64,000 bases of DNA from Hyaloraphidium curvatum. Taxonomy: Eukaryota; Monoblepharomycota; Hyaloraphidiomycetes; Hyaloraphidiales; Hyaloraphidiaceae. Below the pieces are notes generated by a model. That model did no database searches. It was not told the origin of the DNA and saw only the letters and a list, made by a program, of their open reading frames with translations. The position numbers and the translations under genes were made by a program. The stretch covers positions 372,001 to 436,000 of the forward strand of contig JAIVFI010000009.1 in NCBI GenBank assembly GCA_025558095.1. Reading direction: 5' to 3'. Position 1 is the first letter of the stretch; each line of letters starts with the position of its first letter. Below, one piece after another: positions 10,184-20,975 of this stretch.

Positions 10184-11457
10184 ATGGATGTCCCCGGACT
10201 ACCCTCTGCGGCAGCGCCGCAGCTGCATGCCCTTGTTTCGAGGTTGCGTAGGAGGTTGGCACCTCGACGTTGCCCTCCTCCGGCGTCTCAAGGCCGTCCA
10301 AATGCAGACAGCTCCCGGAACCTTTCGAGACCGCGATGTACACGCTCCTGCTATTCCAGAACGTCTTCAACGCGTGCAAAAACCTCACGGGTGACCAATT
10401 CCTTGCTCTTGTTGCGGCCATCGATGGTGTTCTTGCCCGGGCGGACCCAACGAGTTCGTTCTCTTGGCTGCCGGCGTCGCAAAGGCTTTACGAAAGCTCT
10501 TGCTCCCTGTCTGGCAGATCTGGTACCCGGAAACATATGTGCGAGGTTGTCTCACATCATCAGAGAGGAGCACGAGGCCCACGCTGCCGATGGCGAGGCG
10601 GGGACCGCGTCTTCTTCGAACAACCTGGCCTTGAAGGTGGCGGACTTTAAGGTCGTTGTCATCGACGAGATCAAGGAACTCGTGGAGGAGATCAAGGCCC
10701 AGGACTACGATTTTGGGAAGCAGGCGCTCCATCTGGTGCACTCCAAGTGGGATCCGTCTCTCGGCCTCGATCTCGGTCGAGCTCACCCCACACCTCGGCA
10801 GCGAGGTTATTCTGACGCTGGGATACTCCAGAGCTGTCTTCCAATTCCTCAGAGCTGCACGTAGTCGGCGGATTACTGTGTTTGTGGCCGAGAATGCACC
10901 GAGGTCCGGATTGCGCGCCGAGTTTGGCTTGGCACAGACTTGACACCTTTGCAACACAGCTTGGACGGGCAAAAAATGGTGGAACATCTGCAACAAGCTT
11001 CCATCGATGCGTCTCTAGTCACGGATTCTGCGTGTTTTGCCCTGATGCCGCGGGTGCACAGGGTGCTTATCGCAGCAAACGCGATATCGCGGGTCGGGGG
11101 GGCGATCGCACCGGCAGGGACGCTTGCGCTTGCAGTTTTGGCTGCTCAGCGCCTGGTACCCGTATGCGTGTGCGCAGGATCGTACCAGTTGTCGAGCCAG
11201 GTGCCGCCAGAGGCGGAGAGCCTGGGCACCTTCGGAGACCCGACGTCGGTATGGCCAGCAGGCAAGTCAAATGTGCTGGGTTGCGAGAGGAGCCGCATTG
11301 ACTGTGGCATGCCGCAGGGGACAGCAACGTGCGCGTGCTGAACGCCACATGCGAGTATCTCGCGCCGGAGCACATCGATCTGATCATCACCCATGCCTCT
11401 GCGACCACGCCGGCGAATGCAATTCGGCAACTTAGCGACTTGGGTTTGGTCGGCTGA
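10184..11457 (+). CDS. GCD7: Translation initiation factor eIF2B, beta subunit
   Basis: Six exons (10184-10254, 10308-10453, 10518-10746, 10802-10903, 10960-11244, 11325-11457) sum to 322 codons. The N-terminal helical part (LVSRLRRRQ, then ETAMYTLLLFQNVF) is followed by GNICARLSHIIREEHEAH, IDEIKELVEEIKAQ, HSNEVILTLGYSRAV and FVAENAP. The Rossmann-like C-domain includes VTDSACFALMPRVHRVLIAA and APEHIDLIITHASATTPANAI. This is the regulatory beta subunit of the guanine nucleotide exchange factor for eIF2, in the cytosol, and a target of phospho-eIF2 inhibition. Beta is favoured over alpha and delta because of RRQ, the GYSRAV motif and length (321 residues). The last intron is the least certain: donor 11245 and acceptor 11324 keep frame, but a stronger-looking GTATGG donor at 11249 does not. 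Confidence 0.9.
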
Positions 11458-11662
11458 GAATAGACGATCGGGGCCTTCCGCTGTGAATCCAATCGACAGC
11501 GCGAGACTGGGCACCAACTTGTAACTCCGCCTCAATCACTCGCACACGAAGGATTGGACGCGTCACGCTCTTGGCCGCGTCTTTTTGTCGCGGAGAGTGA
11601 GGTTTCGGACGATCCGGCGCGACGCGGGGACGCACCTCTGGTCACTACGGGACACCGCGAGA

Positions 11663-13816
11663 ATGATCCACCTGGGCGACGCGTTCTCGGACTCGCCGGC
11701 GTTCCGTGCGTCCATCTCGGAATCGGAGCGGTACCTCTCCTTCCTCGACGACATCGTCCGGAACCTGCTGCGTTCCGCAAACGCCGTCATCGAAGCGCAG
11801 AAGGTGCTCGCGGCCGCGCAGGACGATCTCGCCTCGTGGATCCGGAAGCTCGGGACCGTGTTCGACGGCGAGCACGACAACCTGAACGACGGACTGGACG
11901 ATTTTGCGCGCTCGCTGTCGAACCTCGAGCAGAGCCGCGAATCCTTCAACCTGCAGCTCGAAGATGCCTTCATTCGCCCGCTCGCCGACTACGAGACCAG
12001 CATCTCGGAGGGCTCCACCAGGAAGCTCGCCAAGGAATGCGCGGCTGCGCGCGAGAACTACGAGAAGGCCCTGGAGCGCTACCTCAGCAAACCAGCCTCG
12101 AACGAGGAGGCCATTTCCGAGGCCGCGTCTGAAACTGCAGAAGCCAACTATGAGCGCCACCGCCAGACGCTGCGCTACTGCCGCCACCTCAACGAACGGT
12201 CCGAGAGGCAAAAGTTCGAGCTGCTGGACTACCTTCTTGTCCTCTGCTTCAGCTACTCAACCTTCTACCACGCCGCCCACGAGATGATGTCCGAGAGCAA
12301 GCCGGGGATGGACCACCTCTCGCGCAAGCTCCAGCTGGCCAAGCACGGGATCGCCGCGGCGCAGAACGATGACCAGGTCGAGTCCAAGTACCTGTCGGCC
12401 GCGCTGTCGCGGTACAATCCCGAGCTCTCCAACTTTGTCGGGCCCTCGTCGCCGACTTCGGCGCAAAAGTCGGGTTACCTCTTCAAGAGGCCGGCAAAGA
12501 CGCTGCGGAACGTCTGGAGCGCGTGGGAGAGGCGATGGTTCACCTGCGACATCATCTCCTCGCGGCTGTTCTACGTCCGTCCCGACGGAGCGGACAACGA
12601 GAAGCAGGAAATCGACCTCCGAACGGCGATGGTTCGCAAGGCGCGCGATCCCGAGAGGCGCTACTGCTTCGAGATCGTCTGCCCGAACCGGACTTTCGTG
12701 CTGCAGGCGGAGAACAAGCAGGAGATGGGCGCTTGGATCGATTGCCTCCAAAAGGCCAGCGCGCGGGCCCTGTTCCTGCACCGTCCGCCGGAGCAGCGCA
12801 GCGGTGCGTCCGCGGTCCTGGAGCGGCTCATGGCGGTGCCGGGCAACAACCGCTGCGCCGATTGCGGGGACTCCGATCCGACGTGGGCCGGCGTGTCGTG
12901 GGGCGTGACGCTGTGCATCGACTGCTCGGGTGTGCATCGGAACCTCGGACGGATCGGCCAGGTCTCCAAGATCCGCAGCCTGACGCTCGATCACTGGACA
13001 CCGGAAGCGACCGAAGTCATGGCCGCGCTGGGGAACGAGCGCGTGAACGCCATCTTTGAGGCCGTGTAGGTTCCTCCACTGGTGGAAAGCGACTTTCGGT
13101 TCTCACGCATCTCCTCCAGGCTGGGCCCGCGTTCCGCCGACGGCGTCGACCTGGTGAGGCCGCCCCGAAAGGCGGAGAGGGATGTGCTGGAGAAGTACAT
13201 CACCGCCAAGTACGTGGCCAAGCAGTACATGAAGGACCTGAATCCGGAGGAGACGGTGGAGACCCTGACGCAGAAGCTGTGGGATGCGGTGGCGGAGGGC
13301 GACCTGGCAACGTCGCTGCAGCTGCTGGCTTGGGGTGCGGCCATCAACCTGCGCAACATCGACGAGCAGGGTCGCACGTTGCTGCACCACACGGTGCGGA
13401 GCGGGACTTGCGGGGAGCACGTGATCGATTTCCTGCTGCTGCAGGGCGCTGAGGTGGATCTGCAGGACGATCTCGGCTTCACCGCGTTGCATTACGCGGT
13501 GCAGATGGGCAACCTCCGCGCCGCACTCGTTCTCCTTCGCCGGGGTGCGAGCCTTTCCGTTCGCGATTACCTGGGCACGTCGGTGCTCGACGTTGCGGAG
13601 CGTTCCCGGGACCCCTCGTGCATCACACTTGTGCGTGCACTGACGCAGGGGCTCATGACCGTGGACCAGGCAGCGGAGATGCTTCTCGGGGCTGACGACA
13701 CGGGCGGAGCGCAGGCCACGAAAGCGGACGTGCGCCGTGGCACTTCGAGCACGCTCACGGTGGTCGGAGGTATCGGCTCGGATCCGTCAAAGGCGGGCAG
13801 CGACTCGGACGTGTAA
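11663..13816 (+). CDS. BAR-PH-ArfGAP-ankyrin protein (ACAP / centaurin-beta type)
   Basis: Two exons, 11663-13065 and 13120-13816, give 699 residues. Domain order is diagnostic of ACAPs. A BAR domain covers about residues 5-240, starting from MIHLGDAFSDSPAFRASI. A PH domain covers about 270-375 (KSGYLFKRPAKTLRN ... ERRWFTC). A C4 zinc-finger ArfGAP follows at about 390-500 (NRCADCGDSDPTWAGVSWGV, CIDCSGVHRNLG, with the arginine finger in HRNLGRIG and later KIRSLTLDHW). Ankyrin repeats cover about 560-660 (GRTLLHHTVRSG, GFTALHYAVQMGN). Such proteins curve membranes and stimulate GTP hydrolysis on Arf GTPases at endosomes. An apparent in-frame TAG at 13067-13069 is best removed by a 54-nt GT-AG intron (13066-13119). 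The ATG at 11663 matches the family start. Confidence 0.92.
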
Positions 13817-13878
13817 CTGAGGCTCCGGGGCAAACATGGTCGAGTCCAATCGATTCACGGTGTTTGTACAGGGCCCGC

Positions 13879-14988
13879 TCAGGCAAAGGTGCTCGGCCGC
13901 TTGCCCACGAAGGTCTGCTTGTACCGCTTGGGCACCCGCAGGACACGGTGGGGCAGCGGGAACTTGATCCCGGGCTCGACCACCTGCTTGATGTAAGGCC
14001 TCCGCACCTCGGAGGATTTGATCTCGGCGACGCGGATGATCTGGATCGAGGAGAAGCGGGCACGGTGCCGGGCAGCCATGTCCTGGTCTGCACGTCAACA
14101 GAGGCGGTTAGCTGCCAGCCAGAGCTGTTCAAGCGGGGGCAACTCACAGCACACCGAGACGGCGTCCGCGCGGCTCATTTCCCGGTACTCCTTGTACATG
14201 TTGTGGGTACCGGAGCGCGAGTTGTAGCGGATCCAGATGCCGTAATTTTTCGGGCGCAGGGGGTTCTTCTCGAAGATCTGAAGGTGGGGAGCTGTGAGTC
14301 GTCTGCTACGCGCAGCGCTGCCCCGGTTTCCGGAGCCACAAGACCAGCAACCCGCTCCGAAGTCCATCCCGAACGTCTGTCCTCCCCATCCCGAAAATCC
14401 AAGCAGCAGCCTCCGTGGACGTCCTCCGCACTCGCACCCCGACCGACCGCCCACCCCAAGCCGCTCCGACAATCACCTGGTTGATGGTCACGATCTCGCC
14501 GTTCGCCTTCTTGACCCGCTTGAGCTTCTTGAGAAAGTACCAGAACCGCGACTTCGCCACGACCTCGTTCGGGGCGAAGATGCGCATCCGGTACAGCTTG
14601 GGCACCGGAATGGTCTCGGTCGGGTTGTGGCGCCCGATGACCTGGTACTCCTTAAGCTGCGGCACAGCGAAGCGATGGCACGGGGAGGAGGTCGGCAGAT
14701 GGTAGGGAGGTGCGGGAAGGAGGTGTGAGCCCAGTTCTGGCGACCGCCCAGCCCAGCCAATCCCATGGTTTCCGCCCAGCATTCGCGTCAACCAGCACGA
14801 CCAGTGTAGCCGCTGCAGTGAACCGCCATCCTCCAGGGGCTGCCCGTCGCGTCGCGCCAACGCCCGCAGCCTACACCCGCGTCCCCACGAGCTGCCACGG
14901 GCCCCAGTTCTGCCCGCCACGACGTGCCAGCCGACTCCACGGAGCAATCGTCACCCCGCCGCACTCCGAGGATAATCACCACTGCCAT
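13879..14988 (-). CDS. RPL20: 60S ribosomal protein eL20 (L18a)
   Basis: Exons (minus) 14988-14980, 14656-14477, 14277-14148 and 14087-13879 give 175 residues, essentially the family length. Conserved runs are [89 protein letters not shown] and [19 protein letters not shown]. It is a structural component of the large ribosomal subunit. The first exon is a three-codon MAV leader, inferred because the conserved frame opens directly after an acceptor at 14657 and a short ATG exon before a 323-nt intron is common in ribosomal protein genes; this start is the weak point. Introns 2 and 3 are 199 and 60 nt. It is convergent with the ACAP-like gene (62 bp between stops). Confidence 0.92.
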
Positions 14989-15117
14989 CCTGCCGAGTGA
15001 AGGGGCGAGAGGGGAGGAGGGAGTCGCGCGACCACAACCGATCAACTTGCACACAGTCGGTCGTGCCCTGGGTTGTAACCCCAAGACCAATCCCTTGGCG
15101 CAACCGGAATCAAGTCG

Positions 15118-15591
15118 ATGGGCGACGATCTCCCGGGCTCGCGGCAGCCCCCGCGGCGCCGAGCTTCGGGCCCGCGCGGAGCGGCATCGCCCACGGCGGC
15201 GTCGCCGACGAGCCCGGTGGGTCTGCCGTCTCCTACCGGCACCATGCCCGGGGCGGGCAGGTCCGCTTTTGGCGAGTGGGCCCGCGTCCTGAACGACGGT
15301 AGGTGCCTGCGAACGAGCCCCGACATGGGTGCAAAGCTGATGGGGCTCCGCATATGTTGTACGATCGGCTGTCCCTTTGGGCACTCCCTGTGGACTTGCT
15401 CGGGACCAGGTTGGGCCGATGCCAACTCCCGCGCACGGGATCCAAGCGTGCCTCCTATTGAGAAGCCGGTGCTGCTAAAGGGGACCGACAAGGAGGGTTC
15501 CGGACCTGCCTGGGGCGGCAAGAGCTCAGGTCCCGCGTGGGGAGGCGGAGCAAAAGGTGGGCAAGGCTCGGGACGGCTCGCGAGCCCCTGA
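15118..15591 (+). CDS. Hypothetical Pro/Ser/Gly-rich ORF
   Basis: An ATG-initiated open frame of 157 codons lies between the divergent eL20 start and the eL20-distal MDH gene. The N-terminal 45 residues are rich in Pro, Ser, Ala and Arg. Near the C-terminus is a tandem GPAWGGK / GPAWGGG repeat. No known family is recognised. A GTAGGT donor-like site at 15299 suggests the frame may be interrupted, so the model could be partly wrong, and high GC content makes chance open frames common. It may equally be untranslated leader. Confidence 0.3.
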   Translation: MGDDLPGSRQPPRRRASGPRGAASPTAASPTSPVGLPSPTGTMPGAGRSAFGEWARVLNDGRCLRTSPDMGAKLMGLRICCTIGCPFGHSLWTCSGPGWADANSRARDPSVPPIEKPVLLKGTDKEGSGPAWGGKSSGPAWGGGAKGGQGSGRLASP

Positions 15592-16022
15592 ACGGCTCGC
15601 GGGCTCTACGCAGCTGTTCGGTCGTGGCGACATGGGGCTTATCGCGAACATCGCAGGCCCGGCGCGTGGACTCTTGTCGGACGGGCGGTCATTCCTCGCC
15701 GCCTTGAGGTCTTCGTCTCCGGTATCGCCAAAGAAAAGTCCCGCCTCTTCCTGACGATACCACCCGCGGACGTGTGTCGTTTACGGGCAGCGGCACGCGG
15801 CTTAATTCTCCTGTCTCCGTTCTGCGGAATGCACTGCGTCACCCCTCCGTTTCCATGTGCTCGCGTCCGCGTCCGCTCCCAGACACCGAAAGTCCAAGCT
15901 GATCTGCCGCCACCGGACCGACCGCAACAATCAAGAAGAGTCGTGTGACAGCATTTCCATGGCAGTCGCGCGCACGGAATCTATTCCCGCCGCGCTGGTG
16001 GAATCCGATCGTCCATCCCCTC
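15592..16022. other. Intergenic stretch with no recognised feature
   Basis: These 431 bp hold no convincing gene, RNA or repeat. They must contain the 3' end of anything transcribed from the upstream ORF and the 3' UTR of MDH on the other strand. Confidence 0.5.
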
Positions 16023-17400
16023 TCAAGCCTTCGTCACGAACTCGGTGCCCTTGACGATGTTGGCCTTGAGCTGTGCGTTTGAGGTTGTGTCAGCGTGCAA
16101 CTCGAAATCGGAGACCGGCAACCACTCGCCTCCCCGATCGCGGCCTTGTACAGCTCCTGCTCGTACGGCGACATCGAGCCGATGGGCAGAATCTTCTCGA
16201 CACCAGACGGCTGCCGGAACGACGCGGATCAGCACGAGTCCGACACTGGCACCAAAGATCACGTACCCCAAGCTCCACGGGGCCGGCGAAGAAGGAAACA
16301 CCGTCTGCGAGCGGATCACACCGCGGATCAGCACACGGACGCCCGCGACAGGACGGCTCTGCACCCACCCTTCGTTGCCTGGTCGCTGTCGACGTACGTG
16401 CACTCCACGACGCCCTTCTCCCCCTTGAATGCCGCGCGCATCAGGGACTCCACGAACCGGTAGCCGGCGTACGCCATCGAGAGCGTCGCCGAGCCCGTGC
16501 CGTTCTTGGCCTTGACGACCTCGTCGCCGCCGTACTGGATGCGCTTGGTGAGCGCCTCGATCTCCTCCTGGGTGAACTGCAGGCCGGTCTGGTGGGGAGA
16601 TCAGCGCCCGTACCGGCGGGGCTCCCGGGCCGGCGCACCTGGCTGAGCAGGGGCAGGATGGTGACGCCCGAGTGGCCGCCGACCACGGTCACCTTGGTGG
16701 TGACGGGGTCGGTGCCCTTGACCTCGGCGACAAAGGTCGACGCGCGCACGACGTCGAGGGTCGAGATACCGAACAGGCGCTTGGGGTCGTAGACGCCCGC
16801 CTTCTTGAGGACCTCGGCGGCGATGGGGACGGTGGAGTTGACGGGGTTGGAGATGATGCAGATGAAGGCTGCAGGGGGCGATCAGCTGCGCGGGACGGGA
16901 TGCTGGCCGGTTCCGGGACCAACCCTTGGGCGACTTCCTGCGTGCGGGCGGGCAAGCATGTTAGAGCGGCCGGGTGCGGCAGCACGTCGCACGCACTTTG
17001 CGATGGCGGTGACGAGGGTCCGCACGATGCCTGCGTTGATGTTGAACAGGTCGTCGCGCGTCATGCCGGGCTTCCTCGGCACGCCGGCGGGGATGACGAC
17101 GATGTCGCAGCCGGTCACGGCCTCCTCGAGCTGCGCGTCGCCGATGTAGCCGGACACCTTTGCCTTCGTGTTGATGTGGCTCAGGTCGGCTGCGACGCCG
17201 GGCGTGTTGACGACGTCGTAGAGCGACAGCTCCGAGACGTCGGGGTTCCCCTTGACGAGCAGCGCGAGCGGCTGGCCGATGCCGCCGGCGGCTCCGAGGA
17301 CGGCGCACTTGACCTGTGGCGGACGGCGGGGCGGGGGCCGGGCGGCGGGCGGTGGCGGCGGTGAGTGCGCGGTCCGCGCGCGCCGCGGGTCGCCCACCAT
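16023..17400 (-). CDS. MDH1: Malate dehydrogenase, NAD-dependent, mitochondrial type
   Basis: Conserved blocks in order: [19 protein letters not shown] (nucleotide-binding fold), [32 protein letters not shown] (substrate-binding Arg loop), [53 protein letters not shown] (catalytic His) and [20 protein letters not shown]. The C-terminus is [14 protein letters not shown]. The enzyme interconverts malate and oxaloacetate in the citric acid cycle. At least five introns are inferred; the last (16071-16129, 59 nt) has a GC rather than GT donor. The intron near 16870-16990 is ambiguous. The start is uncertain: ATG at 17400 gives a Pro/Arg-rich leader of about 29 residues, an upstream in-frame ATG at 17553 would add more, and the acceptor-like CCACAG just before VKCAVLG hints at another leader exon. 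Confidence 0.88.
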
Positions 17401-17665
17401 TGCGGAGGGAGGGGAGCGGGAGGGAAACGAGGCCGAAGGTGGAATGCGCTGCTGCCCGAGGCGGGAGACCGTGAACGCGGCGGGGAGCGGGTTTGCGGAG
17501 TTCGGGTTGGGAGTTGAGTCTTGACGAGGGGCGGCGTTGCCTCGCCGGAGCATTCCGGTCTCACCCGAGGCAGGCCCCACAGCCCCGGACCATCACGTCC
17601 GAATGGGGCAAATTGACATGTTCCGGGTATACATCGATCGCAGCATTCCCACCGGCTGGCATTGG

Positions 17666-18981
17666 CTAGCCGTCCGCGGTGCCGCACTGCTCCCACTCCC
17701 CCGAGAGCGCCTCCTTCCACAGCGTGATCTTGTTGTCCCCGCAGCTCACCGCCAGCACGTTGCCCATCAGCGACCAGCTCACGCGCCACACCACGTCCGT
17801 GAAGGGGTCGGCCTTGAGGGCCTTTTTCGTCCACGGCGTGCCGGGCGCCTCCTGCGTCCAGATGAGGACCGTCTTGTCCTGGCGGTGCGGATCGCCGCGG
17901 TCAGCAAACGCAGGTGAAGGGCGGCCGCGCAAAGGTCTCACCTGCGAACAGCTCGCGATGTAGCTCGTGGGCAGCCCGATGGTCGGTGCCCATGCCACGT
18001 CCCGCACCCAGTCCGAGTGACCCTCCAGGATCCCGTCTTCCCGCCACGTCCCGTTCTCCTCCCTGTCAGCGGCAGGATGTCAGCCAGCCGCCCATACTTG
18101 CCCGGGACAGGCCTCACGGGCCAGCCCAACTGCTGACCACTCTGAAACGCACCTCCAAATCTTGACCACGTTGTCGCACCCGCCCGACGCGAACCGTTTC
18201 GGCGCATTTGCGCCCTGCGCAGGCGACGCCATCGCCAGCAGGCTGCCCGGCACGCTCGACGGCGCCCACGACACGGCGTTCACGCCGATGCCGTGCCCGT
18301 TGAATATGGAGGATTCCCATGAGCCGTCCTCTGCGGCGCAAAAACGCCGTGAGAATGGACACGAGGGGTTGCGGAGCAGCGGAGGCCCACCCTTGCAGGT
18401 GTGGACCGAGATGCGGCCGTCCGACGAGCCGGCGGCCAGGATGAGGCCATAGTCGTGCGGAGCCCACGAGATCGAGTTGACTGGGCCCGGACGAGAGTCA
18501 GGAGCCGCCCAACCGGACGTACGCCCGGGCACCGCACCGGAAGCCGAGTGGCTCTTGTCAAACTCCTTGACCTTTGCCCACGAGCCGTTGACCTCCTTCC
18601 ATACGACCACTTTCCCCTCGTAGCCGCACGAGGCCAGCAGCGAACCGTATTTCGGATGTGCCCACGCGACTTGCCACACGGGGCCGTCGTGGCTGCGGGA
18701 CGCGTTACCATAGGTTCGGAGGTCCAAGTCACTGTGGCCGCCCACCCCCTCAGCGTATCGACCAGCCGGTACGCCGCGCCATTTTCCGCGGTGTCGAAGA
18801 TGCGCACGGTGCGGTCCGACGAGCACGTCGCGAGCCGCTTGCCGTAGTAGTCTAGCTGCGCGTCGTGCTGGGCAGTCCGGGTGTCACCGGGGCGAGGCCG
18901 TGCGGGCTCCTAAGCACCCACAACGAGGTCCTCGTGATTCGTCGGTACGTCGATTCTGTTTGACGATTGCACCGCCGCCAT
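17666..18981 (-). CDS. SEC13: COPII coat and nuclear pore protein Sec13
   Basis: This is a WD40 beta-propeller on the minus strand. Exon 1 (18981-18922) encodes MAAVQSS...THE-type leader ending NHEDLV and joins across a 54-nt intron to [20 protein letters not shown], the characteristic Sec13 opening. Later blades show [90 protein letters not shown] and [20 protein letters not shown]. Six blades are expected, with Sec31 or Nup145C/Nup96 supplying the seventh. It acts in ER exit-site vesicle coats, in the nuclear pore Y-complex and in the SEA/GATOR2 complex upstream of TOR. The gene is divergent from frataxin over 84 bp. Confidence 0.94.
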
Positions 18982-19065
18982 GGAGGCGTCGGAGGGGGTT
19001 CTCCAGCTGCGCTATTGACTTCGCCCCGCGTAATCAGAGACGTGGTTATTGGACTCTCCAACTCG
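18982..19065. promoter_or_regulatory. Shared divergent promoter of SEC13 and frataxin
   Basis: These 84 bp separate the two start codons. An ATTGG (inverted CCAAT) lies at 19048-19052, very close to the frataxin ATG, so its relevance is doubtful. Confidence 0.3.
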
Positions 19066-19803
19066 ATGCTCCGAGCTGCACCCCGGGTGGCGGCAGCAAG
19101 TTGCCGGTGTATCGCAGCTGCAGCTGCGATTGCAGCTCCGCGGGCCCCGCGACGCGTTCGGACCCCCGTAGTCTGGGTTTCGCGGCCCGATGCGCTCTCT
19201 CCGCACCGCCCACCACGGGCTCGCACGCTGTCCTCCGCGGCCCAGCCCGACCACGATCCCGCATCAGAAGCATGGGAGCCTAGGTTGGCCCTCGTGCGGG
19301 CTCCTTGGCAAGCTGGAGAGCTCATTCAACCCTCTGCGACAGCCCGATAGAGCCCGAGGTGTACCACGCCATCGCGGACGCGGGCATGGACAGCATGACC
19401 GAGTACTTTGAGGCACTGGCGGACGAAATGGACCTAGACGGGATGGACGTCGAGTATTCGGTCGGTTTCGCCCCCTTCCACCCAGGTTGAAACTGATCGG
19501 ACGCCCCGCGGACAGCAAGGCGTCCTGACCCTGCGGCTGGGCGCGCTGGGGACCTACGTGCTGAACAAGCAGCCACCAAACAAGCAGATCTGGCTGTCGT
19601 CGCCGTCGAGGTGGGCCCCGCCGATTGCCGCTGGTGCCCTTGCTGAATGACGCGATCGCAGCGGGCCCAAGCGGTACGACTACGATCCGGATCGGCGGCA
19701 GTGGGTCTACCACCGGGACGGCAGCAGCCTGGACGACCTGCTGGACACGGAGCTCACGAAGCTGCTGGGGCGGGACATCCGCGTGCCTATATCTGTGGAA
19801 TGA
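19066..19803 (+). CDS. YFH1: Frataxin, mitochondrial iron-sulfur cluster assembly protein
   Basis: Exons 19066-19283, 19343-19464, 19520-19610 and 19662-19803 give 190 residues. An Arg/Ala-rich presequence begins [20 protein letters not shown] and ends in RARTLSSA, a plausible processing site. The mature domain has the acidic helix [20 protein letters not shown], the strand [16 protein letters not shown], the invariant [20 protein letters not shown] surface and [18 protein letters not shown]. Frataxin stimulates the NFS1-ISD11-ISCU complex in the matrix. Introns are 59, 55 and 51 nt and two of the three interrupt serine codons. The stop codon ends only 3 bp before the stop codon of bL9m on the opposite strand. 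Confidence 0.94.
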
Positions 19804-19806
19804 GCA

Positions 19807-20777
19807 TCACGGTCTGTCGGCTTCCGCCGCTCCTTGCGCCGTTTCCGCAGTCTTCGCACTCTCCGCGACGTCCGCGACCTCCGCCTCCTCCACCACCTCC
19901 GTGTCCTCCGTAAGCCGCCCGTCCGCCGGCTCCGCGCTCGCCGCGGGTGCCGGACCCGAACCTTCCGGGGCCACGATTATGCTGATCGTCATGGTTCCAA
20001 GCTCGCCGAGGTTGACGGCAAAGAAATGAGGTCCAAAAGTCCGCACCCGGTCCCCTTCGATCCTGCTCTCGTCCACAAAGATCTGCTTCTCCCTCAGCGC
20101 CTCGGCCACGTCCGCGGGACCGATGGAGCCAAAGAAGCCCTCCGAGCCCTCGGAGCTCTCGATGCGGCGGAACTCGAGCGGGCCGGCGAGCGACCTCAGC
20201 TGCTCGGCCTCCTGGGCCAGGGCGCGTTCCAGCTCGCGCGTCTTTGCAGCTTTGAGCGCTGCCTCGCGCGACTCTGGGCGGATGGTCACGCCCAGCGCCT
20301 CGTCGAGCAGCCGTGCGTGTTCCAGTGCCCGCGCGACAAAGTCCTCCGGCCAGATGGGTTTGCCCGTCGAGTCGAGCGGTACGTAGCGCGCCAGCTTCTT
20401 TGGCAGCAGCCACCGCTGCGACGCCTCGCCTGGGTGCGAGCAACGCCGCCAAGAGCAACGGGAGATCGGGATCACCGGATTGGCATGCCGACGATGTTCC
20501 GGGTGAGAATCGTGGGGAGCGGTCAGACGGGCAGGCGTGCGGGGGCGGCGCACCCACGAGAAACGGCCACGACGTCGCCCGCCCGCGCGTTGAGCTCGGC
20601 GACGTCCTCGCTGAGCACCATGAACACGCCCTTGAACTTCTTCTCGCGCTTGGTCGACGCCGGCCGTGCGGGCACCACCAGCGCGGCCGCGTCGCCCCTC
20701 GCGCCATCGCGGGGCATCGCGGCGCGAATCGCACGCGGCAGCGCCGACGCGCATCGGCGGCATCCGAAGGCAAGCAT
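19807..20777 (-). CDS. Mitochondrial large-subunit ribosomal protein bL9
   Basis: Exons (minus) 20777-20558 and 20429-19807 give 280 residues. A basic presequence (MLAFGCRRCASALPRAIRAA) is followed by the bL9 N-domain KFKGVFMVLSEDVAELNARA, GDVVAVSR, then QRWLLPKKLARYVPLD. This reproduces the spacing of the bacterial L9 VxxGYARNxLxPxGxA motif, although the Gly-Tyr-Ala is replaced by EAS. A long helix follows (LKAAKTRELERALAQEAEQL) and then a C-domain with SIGPADVAEAL and TFGPHFFAVNLGELGTM. The final 40 residues are Ala/Glu/Thr-rich. Yeast calls this protein MRPL50. The 128-nt intron is supported by exact preservation of bL9 spacing. It is divergent from the USP gene over 198 bp. Confidence 0.87.
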
Positions 20778-20975
20778 CGCCGAGCAGACGCGGAGCAGGC
20801 GATGGTCCACTTTTGTTCTGCCGCAAGAAATGATGATCTCTCTCGCGCACCTCCGCGCCTCGCGCTTGAGACTCTCTGAATTACGGAACGGCCCGCGGCC
20901 GCGCTCATCAAGCGGCCGGCGCTGGAGCACCTGCCGGCAAAGGCAGCTGAAGCCGCTTCCCGGTGGTCCGGCGCC

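Noticed and set aside
13067-13069. Stop-codon readthrough or reassigned TAG in the ACAP-like gene
   Set aside because: A canonical-length intron removes the TAG, and several genes here (for example PET127 and SEC13) end naturally in TAG.
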